From Exophiala sp. HKRS030 (lineage: Eukaryota; Ascomycota; Eurotiomycetes; Chaetothyriales; Herpotrichiellaceae), in contig JAHWDD010000001.1 in the NCBI GenBank assembly GCA_023897205.1, positions 7,192,001 to 7,256,000 of the forward strand: a DNA stretch of 64,000 nt. The letters are read 5' to 3'. The position numbers were made by a program, and so were the translations under genes. Positions 1 through 10,942 of this stretch are shown here, in pieces. The notes beneath the pieces were generated by a model. That model was not told the origin of the DNA, did no database searches, and was given only the letters and a program-made list of their open reading frames with translations. The first letter of the stretch is position 1, and every line of letters starts with the position of its first letter.

Positions 1-2272
1 CGAGGAAAAAGCCAGGTTGGTGGTATCCATTGACCTCCTTGAGCCTTTACTGCTCTTTGTTTCCGAGCACGATCCTTGCCGCCAAAATCAGCAAGCCTAC
101 CCATGACCAACATAAAATGATCCAGAGTCGCATAAGGATTATCCGCTCTCCCTATCTGGCCTCTAGGAGGACAATAGAGGTAGTTCTCATACGGCATCAG
201 GAGCGGATCTCCACTGATCATGCTGCCGAAGATATCTTGCTTGCAATACCACCATCGTAAATCTAATTTCGCTTTGAATTCTTCCACCTCTTTATCACTC
301 AGATCCATGGTAAAAGCTGGAGCTGGAAATCCAGGCTGACATTGGTTGTCATAATCAATTGAAGCACCCATCAGACGGGAAACAAGGTCAATGTTGACTT
401 CCCAATCAACGTCATCGAGCAACGCCAGAGGTATCCCAGCAACGCGAGCGTAATTTTCTTCTGTGAGTGCAAATTGTGCTGTCAGTTCATGGACTCGTGC
501 CTTTGCACCACTTCGCATTCGCCTTGCCGTGCGAGTCAATCCTGCGTAATCATGTTCCATTACTAGTTTCGTCGCGCCACCTAAATGTAGAAACCATCGT
601 GAGTGGTCGCCTGTCAAAACCTCAAAAAAACCGAGAACCAAGACAGTCGCTAGAGTAGCAATTTCGTGTCGTCTTTTTGGCAAACCCAATAACTTCCCTA
701 CCCGCCGAACCGAATAAGTAAAATGCTTGACCGCAGTATCTTCTGACGCCCCTTGCAATTTGGCAAGATGCAATGCTCCGATGGCCAATATAGCATGGGC
801 AAGAGCGGCATGAGACAAAGCTAACGCAGGAATAGTAAAATTCCACAAAGTTCGAGCTGGGAATGATATCGGTGAGTAATGATGTCTCTCAAATATGCTC
901 ATGCAATGGCTTGTGATTTCAACAAAGTGGCAAAAGATTCGTTCATTCTTTTCATCGCGCAATGGAGAAGTGGTAAGTACAGGTCTGAAAGTTGTGACTG
1001 TCTGTTGCGTTTGCTGCTGCTGTTGTCGTCTCCTCGCATTTGAGGTCGACATGTGTTGCCAACTACGTTTGCCAGAACGATCAAGCATCACACGTAGACT
1101 TTCTGCGGCTTCGGGAAGGAAATGTCTTGCTCATCCATCTCAACGTCAAAAGGATCTTCGGGATCTTCGAATTCGCCTTCATCAATAGTGGAGTCGATGA
1201 TCGGGGTTGGAGCAATGGCAAAAGATTGAACGGCTGTTGTCAATGTTGGATGCTGAACAAAACCGTGAATACTGTATTGGCGAGGAGCAGGATCTGGTTG
1301 AATTGAGCCTTGAATCGCTGTCGGATACTCTTCTCCCCAAGGTACGTACTTTCTGCTGTGGCTTGCGGAAGGGTATATGGTTTTGACGAGCCTTGCCCCT
1401 GAGCAATATTTCGGAATGTCTGTGAAACTCCAGCGGACCCCGAATGTCCCGATGGTGTCGTAGATATAAAGGCCTGACTCTGTGGAGGCATATTGGGGTA
1501 CTGCTGATTCGAGGGAGCGAAAAAGGCAGGATCGACTGGAACTGCGGCCGCCGGGGTATACATGTGGGGAAAGGATGATGAATGTGGCAGCGTAAATCCC
1601 TCTTGTCCAGAGTATAGATGAGTAGGTTGAGCCTGAGGCTGTGTAGTGGACCATCCACTCAAGCCGGCATCAACTTGAAGATTCGGGTGGTAGTGGCCAG
1701 TGCCAGGGGTAGAGAATTGTGGCTGATTCGCGAATTGCTGATAATGGGGTGGAACAGGCTGTTCGAAGGAGGGATTTGGCCTAGTGAAGTGCTGTTGTGG
1801 CTGCATGGGAATGTTCGTATAGCCTCTGGGCAAGAACGTCTGCTCGTGGCTAGAAAACATATGCTCATTCCTAGCTTGTACCGGATTGGAAGGGCCATGA
1901 TGCTCGGTTTTATAGATCAAGGGCTGCACATAACCTGCGCAATCGCGTTTCGACTTGATACAGTTTTTGCATATCTTGAAGAAGGTAAGCTTGATATGCG
2001 GAAAGGTAAGGGCTCAATGCGTACAGGTTTTTCCTCTCCACACTTGATTCTCCTTTTACGACATGCTTCAACAGAGTCAGTTGATGGAATTTGACTTGAT
2101 GGCGTTGGTCAACGACTGGGCACTCACTTAGACATCCTGTCTTGGTCCTTCTCTTGGCGACTTGTCTCTGTGTCTCGGTGGGTGCCGGCTCGTCGGCGTT
2201 TTCGGCCTGTTCAGGCTGTTCAGCCTCGTCTTGCGACTTGGGCGATTCATCATCTGCCTGATCCGAAGGCAT
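1..2272 (-). CDS. Zn(II)2Cys6 transcription factor, C-terminus cut by window edge
   Basis: Putative nuclear DNA-binding regulator. Reading the minus strand, the binuclear zinc cluster is assembled across three exons: GCLTC, CRKRRIKCGEEKP and ICKNCIKSKRDC, giving C-x2-C-x6-C-x6-C-x2-C-x6-C. Exons are about 2272-2128, 2065-2025, 1974-1350 and 1293 to about 1092, then about 1032 to beyond position 1. The first three introns are phase-consistent GT-AG; the last (about 1033-1091) is only approximately placed. A Pro/Gln-rich linker follows the finger, then a long helical middle region open to the left edge, resembling the fungal-specific regulator domain Fungal_trans_2 (WNFTIPALALSHA, FEVLTGDHSRWFLHLGG). 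The ATG at 2272 is preferred because it opens an acidic stretch before the finger; an in-frame ATG at 2401 is an alternative. The target genes cannot be inferred. Confidence 0.85.
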
Positions 2273-2940
2273 ATGGTCTGTGGATGTGTTGAATTGGCGA
2301 GGTCGTCGTTCGCCAGTGGAAGAGAACCTGTCGAAGTTGTCAAAGCGTTGAAGCTGGGTGGTAGTAACCTGTATAGCCAACAGCCAAGAACTGGTCGTCA
2401 ATCAGACTTCATTGGACATGTAGGAGCTTCAAGGGCACGTATTCCCTTGAGTCGGTGGAGTCTTGACTCAGAGCAAAACGTGAGCTTCCAAAGCTACAGG
2501 GTTGAACATGATGATCCTGCGGGAGAAAAGAGAAGGTGAAAAGAGGCGAGATTGGCTATATCAGATATGTTCCACGCATATCCCAGTGGCATCTGCTACA
2601 AAAGTAGGATGTACTGTAGCCGTGGTCCCCCGATCCGGAAACTGTCAATGCCGGAGTATGTGGTCCAGGTCCTGTGTGAGAAGAGTGTCGGTATTTGCAA
2701 ATCAGGTATGGCGAAAGCAGGAGGTTGCAGGCGTGTATGCAGAGTGATTGGAATGTTCGTATGATTGGTGTGCTCGTTACCAGAAACAAAGAGATTGAGG
2801 GACGTTGGGAATCCACGGGTAGGATGAACAAATGTACGAGAAAAACGGGCGATACCCAAGCGGATGAGTGGAGCTGGAATGAAGTGATTGGCAAGGAAGG
2901 AGAGGATGATTCGCAGATGAACATATCTGAATCGAAGATA

Positions 2941-3004
2941 GGATGAGAATGAATGGGATGGGCACTGATGGGATAGGATGGGCACGATGGGATAGGATGG
3001 GATG
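2941..3004. repeat. Imperfect minisatellite, GGGATAGGATGGGCAC-type
   Basis: The words GATGGGATAGGATGGGCAC and variants occur about three times in succession on the plus strand. Copies differ by a few bases. It lies in the upstream region of the C6 regulator and has no visible coding role. Confidence 0.6.
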
Positions 3005-3716
3005 TCGGTCAAGCAGGGGTATCAAGTGGCATGCGTCAAAAAGAAAATCCGTATTACTTTAGTCCTTGTTAGTTTAGTAGTTAGGTACCTAGTAGGTAGG
3101 GAGTACTCCGTACAGGTAGACAATTACCAGGTACATACCTCGGCGCTGTTAGGTGCCTGTATCTTGGTTACCTAGGATTTACAACCTGAGTTTGGGAGGC
3201 ATGTCACAGGAAATAAAAATGTTATTCAATGACAGAGGTAGCCCTCGGCCCAATAAGGCAACGTCCTTGAAGCCTAAGTGACAGACTAGGTACTTAACTG
3301 GTTAGTGATTTACTTCGCTAGTTAGGTACTTGGGAGTTGCTAACTAACTAGCACTGTACGCCCACTCCGCACAGGCAGGTAAGGTTTGGCCCTGGCAGAA
3401 AAGTGAAATTTTGACAACCTTGTGCACGCTGCTTTTTAGTAAATGGAACTTGTCTTTGAGGCTATAATTTCAAGTGGGCCAATATCGAGAGCAGAGACTC
3501 CATGTCCAGAGTTCACCGAGTTAAGAGGCCAAGGACTAGAAGAGTTAGGTGGTAGTAGTAAGTTCCTTGGTCTGAGTAAATACTCCGTACAGGGCATTCA
3601 CTGAGGTACCCGTGGGTACGTACTTAGGTCGGGCATGGAGTACGGAGGACGGAATACAATCCAAGCGTTGAGAGACAGATGAATTGTGGAGATGATGCTT
3701 GTCAAGTTGTCAGGAG

Positions 3717-3756
3717 TGAACGCTGAACACTGAACGCTGAACGCTGAACGCTGAAC
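3717..3756. repeat. Heptamer tandem repeat (GCTGAAC)n
   Basis: About five and a half consecutive copies of GCTGAAC, with one copy reading ACTGAAC. The period of 7 is clear by eye. No gene overlaps it. Confidence 0.8.
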
Positions 3757-5680
3757 TCTGTGACATGAATGCTTAATTTTGATATCCACAAACGAACCAG
3801 TTGCTTAAGTAGTTGGATGGTTAGTTAACTAAATTAGTTAGATACCACCCCTAAAGATCACGGGCGTCATACGGTACGTGCAGTCCCTAGCAGCTGCCCA
3901 TATAACTGCTCGGTACATGATATGAAGATGGAAGGTGAGACTTGACATGCGTGGCCGACAAGCGAGCTTGCTAGGTACCTCACCTTCTGCGCTGTGATAG
4001 TAATAATAGACCTGTTAGTACCTGTGCTCGCGTTAGTCCAAGACAGGCTCCTGGAGGTTGAATTCAAGTCTTCGTGTTTCCCAAGATCCAGCCCTCGGAC
4101 ACACTGACACCGCTCCTCACTTTTACTTTACTTGGTGTTTGTGGTGTTTCTCTGGTCGGCTTGTAGTGGTCTGACACCTAGGAAATAGACTTTCGGGGCC
4201 CTAGCAATCGTCTGCCAACCGTTGGCATGTGCCTGGGGAGTGCCGGGGGGGGTGTCTTAACAACACCTAGGTCGTAGGGAGCAGGTCGTAGGTAGTGGGT
4301 AGTGGAGTCCCGGAAAAGGACCCCTCGGTGGATTATGATTATTATTGATTGACACCTGCCAGGTGCCTGCTGCCGAACGATCTCACTCCCTCCCCACTGA
4401 TGATTTGCAGTTGATTCATTTTAGTTGCCCAACTACTCCGTACGGCCCTCGTTAACTACCTAGGTAACTAGTAGGTAGTTAGAGCAAAGACGTCAGGGCC
4501 CAAGTACGAAAAACAAACCTTGGTCGTGTGTCGCACGACCGCAAACGATTGATTGTGGACGACTGTCACAAACGTCCTCTAATGTCGGGAGCATGCAGTT
4601 TCTGTTGCCATGTACCCCGTTTACATGCCCGTTGGCCCTTAGCCCGTCAAGCCAGCATCTGCGGCACATGCAGCCTCGGCCCAAGTGAGCGGTCGGTGGC
4701 GTGGCGCCTAGAGTCAAGTCCTAAGGTCCCCTCTTCCGCACCTACAGACCTGCAGGTGCCTTTTGGAGAGAAGTGTGCGAGAATCCACGGATCAAATAGT
4801 TAACTTAGTTTCCCGGGCTGTTACGCACGGAAATAGGCACCCCGGCCTTGCCTCTGGAGCATTAGGACTCTGCATGCAGTGGGATATCGTTAATCGGTAG
4901 GGATGCCCACGTACCTAGGTAGCCATTGGTGCTACAGGCCACGAGAACGTAGACGCACCCTTGGAACTCAACAAGGCCCCCTAACCGACCATGCGAGCTG
5001 CACGACGACTGTTAAGCCACGACGACGCCCCTGTCATTGGGATAATGAAAACATGCCAGGATGCTAGAGGCAAGTACTGTATGTCAGTTCAGATGCTATT
5101 CTTTTTGTGAAGTACTGTTGTTACCCCCCATGCCCCCCAAGCCCCCGAAGCCTTCTGTTAAAGCAGCTAGTGGGTTTGTAGTTAGTGCTTCCTGTACCTT
5201 ATACTTCCCACTAACGACGCCCTTAGCCTTTCTCGGCACAACCACAACCACAAGCACGAAGCTTGCAAAACGTGTTTTATGCCGTTTCCGTTAACTCCAC
5301 CCGTTTAGGTTCTACGTACCTACCTAGGTGCTCCCTAAGTACTTTAACTCCTTGTAGGTGTCTGTTGGTACTACTCCGTAGGTACTTGACTACTGTAACT
5401 AACTACTAGGTACCTAGTACTTCGCGCCAACTTGTACCGTGCAAAACAACTTTGTCAAAAACAAAACTTTGATCTGCGTCTTTGATCAACCCGTCGAGGA
5501 TTCTGTACCGAGTACGGCAAATGCCACCATGATCACAGTGTGAATTGCCTGTGCTTGCTCATGGTTTGCTTTAAACAAGGGCTATTTCGGCTGGAACCTG
5601 GAGTCATGGTCTCGTTTCACTCAGAGACATGACTCCAAAGTATGATTTGACCGGCATCAAGAAGAAGATCAAGATATCTC

Positions 5681-5699
5681 TCAATCAATCAATCAATCA
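5681..5699. repeat. Tetranucleotide repeat (AATC)n followed by inverted GATTGATC
   Basis: Four to five AATC units are followed within about 10 bp by TTGATTGATC, so the array could fold back on itself. It is short and probably slippage-derived. Confidence 0.6.
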
Positions 5700-8171
5700 T
5701 CTTTCTTGATTGATCATGCACTACCGAGCAGTCAGAGTAACTACTAACCTGTGTGCCTGTAATCTCGATTCGAAGCCTGGAGATCAACATGGAGATGGCT
5801 GAATCAACAGCCGCTTTGACAGGATCATCACGTCTTCCAATGAGAATGAAATACGAAGTGTGTAACATCCCTCGCACAGATTACCATGGTTGGCAAGCGT
5901 CGGTCTTTCCTGGTAGAATTGTCCACAGCACTGAGATTTCGACTTGGTCAATCACTGATCAGGCAGTACATAGGTGACCTGACAGTCCGGACTCTAACAC
6001 CTGCATGACCCGAATGGTTGACTCAATTTGGGCAAAGCACCTCCATCTTGTACTCGGAGCCTCAGAGCTCTCGTGCTCTGGTAAGGCAAAGGCGAAGCAA
6101 GGTTAGCCTTTCGGTGATGCTGTGAGCCTGTAACTTGGGAGTGGGGAATATGCAAAGAATCTTGCGGCGTAAAGTCTCTAACTCGTGCCAATCGTAACAG
6201 AGTATCTAGAATACCAAGGGGATCTTTTTTTGTCGATGAGGGCGAGTCAGTGAGTCGATGATTTGTGACTTTAGACTGCTGCTTTCATTGGACATGACAT
6301 GTAGTTCCAGATCGTCTCATAGCGGGAGGCTCTAGTAATACTACGCTATGTCCCGAACGTGATATCATTCAAGGTCAGACGTGAGAGACAAACCATCCGT
6401 AGTACCAGTACATGCCTACTTGCCTACAAGTCTCGGCGGTTGGTCTTTCACCCGAACCTGCCCTAATTATCACGGCCCGCCGACCATTTAAGGTGTAACT
6501 GGTAGTAGGGGCTTAAGTACATACCTACCAACCTCATGGTATTAGGTGATAAGTTAATTACTAGGTACCTCCTCAGTCTGTAGTGACTTGATAATTACTT
6601 CGAGTCGCAAGTGCCGAGACCATCAAAATCCAAGAAATGGTTGCTGAATCCTGATGATGGAACCCGTTGGTGCCCCTCTTTTAACTAAAGGATCGTCGAT
6701 GTGCAGGCGATAGTGACTTGACCATAAACAGCCTCCCCACTACCTCTGAGGTGCCTAGTAGGTACCTAGGTAGTTAACTAATTGACAACCTAGGGCTAAT
6801 CAAGTACATACCTTCAACTACCTTCTCTGTTCACCCCAGACGCCCTTATCTGCTGGGTGATATGGTCGACAGCCACATGACAGAATCATCTGTAGCCTAC
6901 AAGTACGGTACCCTTCAATCTAATTACCTAGTTAGTTGGTTGGATCCCGGGTTTAAGAGCGGAATTGTAATTACGACTCTCCTAGGCACCTACTAGGTAC
7001 TTAATAAAGAACTAAGGCGAGGTCGTGGGGCTGCCTGAGGATTTGACGTAAATATGCATTGCGCAGAGATGGGTACCTTGCTTGCTAGGATGTCGATTCT
7101 TGTAACCACGGCCTCCATACTAAACTCACTACCACCTAGCTCCGTAGGTGTGGTATTGTTATTGTCCATGCAAATGCATCCTGCATGTCTGCATGTTCCG
7201 CAGCGCGTTGTGCCAAGTGCACGCCTTTGTGGCACCAAGTATAAACGTCCGCTCCGTCTGGTTGGTATATACCTGCACCCACCGGAAGAACGAATGCCCA
7301 AGATGGCCATCTATTCCGTCCTATCCTGCTCACAAGAGGGCCAATTCATCCCAATATCTGTGGGGGTTATGAGTTGCATGCCTCATTCTGTGTCCAGGTA
7401 GGGCCGTATGATGGAAGCCGGGTTTGCAGTAGGCAGAAATACCAAGGGACCTGTAACCAGTCAATCCTGCTGCTCTATGCCTGCTCTAACTACAGAGGTA
7501 CTATACCTAATCCACAGTTAAGGACCAGCCCTAGGCCACGCCTATTTGACCCTACCTTACCCCACTAACGTCGCCCCTGGTCACGCCAGTCCTCGGTTGC
7601 TTCTTAACAAGAAACAGGCCTAAAGAGCCCCTAGAGAGCCCCCAGAGCCCTTCGGCCGTGCACCGCATCCCGTGCGCGCGGAACTCAATTTCTTGCCAAG
7701 ACACAAGCCAGGGCTAATTTTTTCTGCATTGCAAAGAAACTTCAACCGCACCATCGTCTATGCTCATCTTGTGTCGCAAGACTAAAGCATCAAAACTAGA
7801 TTCATGGACATCTCCTCACTTCCAGGGATTGCTAAACCATAGTCCAGAACTCGTCACATCATTCCACGGCTCAAATTTCCTCCGAAGCATCCATCCGGTC
7901 GTCAGGTTTTCCACCTATTGGGCACCACCTAGGCACAAGGGCCAGAACAAATTCTTCATCAACAGCCTCCAAGAGAACGAATTATCAAGGCCCACTGATA
8001 TTTCCCCTCACTCACTCCCTCCCTCCAACTTCGGCATCCCTAACCAGTCCCCACAACCACCTCACTTCCCGGACCCGCCTGAGACCTGCATCCTCCTCCC
8101 AACACCCTGCCCGCTACTTGCAATCTTTTCTTTTGATATTGCTTTATCTGTTTCTGGTCTGGTCCGGTCAG

Positions 8172-9806
8172 ATGTTCACGGTTCCTGGTTGGGCGGTTTC
8201 CGCAACCTCACTTGTTGCCCAAGACGATCCCTTGTCCACCTCTGTATCAAATCACTCCTCTTCCCGCAGTACGGCATATACCGCCTCGAAGAAGCGAAAG
8301 CATGTGCATGGTCAGGCAGACTCAGTCTCCAAGGTATCTGGAAGCGATCTCGAGAAATTATGGAATCAGCAGAAGGGTCTCAAGGCAAACCTAGCTGTCA
8401 AGCAGCCGGGCAAGCAGAAGACCATCAAGCCTTCGGCGAGCTTGTCACAAGATGATGTAGTGCCCTCAACTGGCGATCACCATCGCAATACAACGCAAAA
8501 GAAGCCATCAAAACGAATCGAGCATCCACACCATGAGGCCATCGTCAAGACATCTGTCAAAGCCTCTGATCAAGACAAATCCTCGCAGAAGGAAAAGAGG
8601 AGGGAGAATGATGCTCAGAAGTCGGGCGAGACAAATGCAGAACACCGTGCTAAGGTCAAAAACGTGAGACGAGGGAGCCCGCCTCTGTCGACAAACAACG
8701 ACGCACACACAAAGTCTAGCTCCGCGGCGTCTGATGCGAAAGCGAAACTACCACCAGGGGCACCATCAACGACAAAGCTCACGCCCCTGCAAGCAAAGAT
8801 GCGCAATAAGCTAACCTCGGCGCGGTTCCGTCATCTGAACGAGACTCTGTATACGACGACATCCTCCTCTGCACTTGACCTCTTCTCAACTTCGCCTGAT
8901 CTGTTCGCCGAATATCACGCTGGATTCTCCCAGCAAGTCAAAGATTCCTGGCCTCAAAATCCGGTGGACCTGTATGTAACAGCCATCAAGAAACGTGGTG
9001 CGCTCTCACATCCTCAAGCCGAAATCCTACCCTTGCCACGACGGAAGACTGGCTCCTGCACCATTGCAGACTTGGGCTGTGGTGATGCTCCTTTAGCACG
9101 CGGCTGCCAGTCTGTCGTCAAGACCCTGAAGCTCAAATTCCACAACTTCGACCTTCACTCTCCAAACAGCCATGTGACAAAAGCCGACATATCCAACCTC
9201 CCGCTCCGGGACGGAGAAGCAGACATCGCCGTCTTCTGCCTAAGTCTGATGGGCACCAACTGGGTCACCTTCGCAGAAGAAGCATGGCGCATCCTCCGCG
9301 GCGACGGCAAAGGTGAAGTGTGGATCGCCGAGGTGAAATCACGATTCGGCCGTGTCGGCAGGGGTTCCGGACCCAAAGTCGTTGAAAACAGCGTCGGCAA
9401 AAGGAGGAAAAACCAAAAACCAAAAGGCAGCAACGACGACGCCGACGCCGACGCCAACGGCGTCCCCACCGAATCTTTCGTAGAAGAATCCGCGCAAGAA
9501 TCCAAAGACGAGACCGACATCTCGGCCTTTGTCAAGGTCTTTGCCCGCCGAGGCTTCCAACTGCGCGAGGGCTCCGTCGACAAGACCAACAAGATGTTCG
9601 TCACCATGATCTTCATCAAATCCGGCATCCCCACCGCGGGCAAACACAAGGGTCTGAAATGGAACGGCCACGAATACCAGAAACTGCCCGAGGGCAAAGC
9701 CAGGTTTGCCGGTGGGCAGGCAAGAGGTGACAACAATGACGACGACGACATCTCGCCCGAGGACGAAGCAAAGGTTCTCAAACCTTGCGTCTATAAGACT
9801 AGATAA
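8172..9806 (+). CDS. RRP8: Ribosomal RNA-processing protein 8 (25S rRNA m1A methyltransferase)
   Basis: SAM-dependent nucleolar methyltransferase; yeast Rrp8 makes m1A645 in 25S rRNA and assists early pre-rRNA cleavage. The 544-residue product starts at MFTVPGWAVS, the typical Rrp8 opening; an in-frame ATG 54 bp upstream would add a hydrophobic stretch foreign to the family, so 8172 is chosen. A basic, low-complexity region (about residues 30-210) precedes the conserved Rrp8 core: LTSARFRHLNE, then FAEYHAGF, the SAM-binding motif ADLGCGDAPLA near residue 300, NFDLHSPN, the ADIAVFCLSLMGTNW core, and a C-terminal KMFVTMIF strand. A lysine/Asp-rich insert and an acidic tail (DDDDISPEDE) flank the end. 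It is a single exon and converges on the GCP3 gene. Confidence 0.93.
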   Translation: MFTVPGWAVSATSLVAQDDPLSTSVSNHSSSRSTAYTASKKRKHVHGQADSVSKVSGSDLEKLWNQQKGLKANLAVKQPGKQKTIKPSASLSQDDVVPSTGDHHRNTTQKKPSKRIEHPHHEAIVKTSVKASDQDKSSQKEKRRENDAQKSGETNAEHRAKVKNVRRGSPPLSTNNDAHTKSSSAASDAKAKLPPGAPSTTKLTPLQAKMRNKLTSARFRHLNETLYTTTSSSALDLFSTSPDLFAEYHAGFSQQVKDSWPQNPVDLYVTAIKKRGALSHPQAEILPLPRRKTGSCTIADLGCGDAPLARGCQSVVKTLKLKFHNFDLHSPNSHVTKADISNLPLRDGEADIAVFCLSLMGTNWVTFAEEAWRILRGDGKGEVWIAEVKSRFGRVGRGSGPKVVENSVGKRRKNQKPKGSNDDADADANGVPTESFVEESAQESKDETDISAFVKVFARRGFQLREGSVDKTNKMFVTMIFIKSGIPTAGKHKGLKWNGHEYQKLPEGKARFAGGQARGDNNDDDDISPEDEAKVLKPCVYKTR

Positions 9807-10169
9807 ATAGATAGACAGATAGGTGGACTGATTGAGTCGAATACGATTCCACGATTCCACGTGTCGTGGACCTCTCTCTCTCTCTATCTTCCCCTCTTTT
9901 TAGAACATCCCCTGTCATACTCCATCATGAACCTTCGTGTGAACTCGTAGACTTAGAAGTACTGTATAGTCAAGTCTCGTCCCCTACAGCCTTAGCCATA
10001 GCCATAGCCATCGCGGCGGATTCGTACTTTCTACCCTTCATGGTGGCTTAACGCGGTATGTATATTCACGACAGTATATGACGAACAGCATAGCTAGCTA
10101 CGTAAGGAAGGAAGACGGTCGCTAGAGTAAGTTAAGTTTGCCTTGGATCATGAACATTTGGCGTAATCT

Positions 10170-10303
10170 CACGTTACTTACTTACTTACTATCTATCTAG
10201 CGGCATCATACACATGTAGATGTATAGATAGATAGATATAGATAGATAGATCTATATAGACATTGGATATGGATATGGATATGGACAAGGACAAGGACAA
10301 GGA
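10170..10303. repeat. Cluster of tetra- and hexanucleotide repeats
   Basis: Successive arrays of ACTT, ATCT, GATA, GATATG and GACAAG units, each three to five copies, occur within about 130 bp. They lie in the spacer between two convergent genes. Confidence 0.75.
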
Positions 10304-10484
10304 CACCTACATAACGACAAGAGAATTTATCCTCTTTGTTGCGTTACACTTGCACTTTCACTTTCAATTCGATTTTCGGATTCTGGAGTGTTTCAACGTT
10401 TCAATATAAACCTAGATGCAAACATACAGCCAAAGTCATTACCTTCGTAGCATCTTCGTAGCACCGTTTGCAGATACATGCATA

Positions 10485-10562
10485 ACCTGACCTCCCCTAA
10501 CCTGCCCTGACCCGACCTGATCTGACCTGAGTTGACCTGAGTTGACCTGACCTGATTTGATC
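10485..10562. repeat. TGACCTG / CCTGA degenerate array
   Basis: About ten copies of an ACCTGA core (ACCTGATCTG, ACCTGAGTTG and similar) at irregular 5-10 bp spacing. GAGTTGACCT is repeated twice exactly. Function unknown. Confidence 0.7.
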
Positions 10563-10942
10563 CGATTAAGCAAACACCTCATTAACGCCAGCACGTGCGA
10601 ACGAGGAAAATGACATCTGCACCTATCTGTTGCGAGCGCCTGGGTCGTCACTGTTGGGTCATCGATGATGGAACAAGAATATGCCGAATATCCAGTGCAA
10701 ACGCCGAGACACAATTCATACTAACTCGGTCAACGGCACGAACACCACACGCCGCTGCTACAGCTGGAGATGAGCAGCAGAGTGCTTCATGGATGGACCT
10801 CAAATGCCGAGAAAACGACATGAATAGAATTGCAAACTCCCTTTGCCGGGTTTCTTCCCTTTCTCCTTTCATTCTGAATCCAAGGTTCTGTATGTCGCCA
10901 CTGATTGTCCACAACATACGCAGCATGCGATGTGAAACATGT

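Larger units (their letters stand above)
2402..8171. other. 5.8-kb intergenic region rich in short palindromes
   Basis: No supportable gene was found on either strand; open frames are short and overlap randomly. The region holds many copies of near-palindromic words of the type TAGGTACCTA, CCTAGG and TTAGTTAACTAA, and of ACTCCGTAC, for example near 3085-3120, 4430-4485, 5310-5425, 6545-6575, 6750-6790 and 6980-7005. Small tandem repeats lie at 2941-3000, 3717-3756 and 5681-5699. The left part must contain the promoter and 5' UTR of the C6 regulator, and the right end that of RRP8. Confidence 0.7.
9807..10942. other. Convergent intergenic region with several simple repeats
   Basis: The 3' flanks of RRP8 (+) and GCP3 (-) meet here. 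No gene was found. The stretch is unusually rich in short tandem repeats: GCCATA x3 near 9995, CTTA/CTAT tetramers near 10170-10200, GATA units at 10218-10255, GGATAT then GGACAA hexamers at 10265-10303, and a TGACCTG array at 10485-10562. Confidence 0.65.

Noticed and set aside
2502..3025. Overlapping open frames on both strands upstream of the first C6 regulator
   Set aside because: Driven by the low-complexity GGGATAGG repeat and UTR sequence; no protein features.
9155..9860. Long minus-strand open frames over RRP8
   Set aside because: Shadow frames of a well-supported gene.
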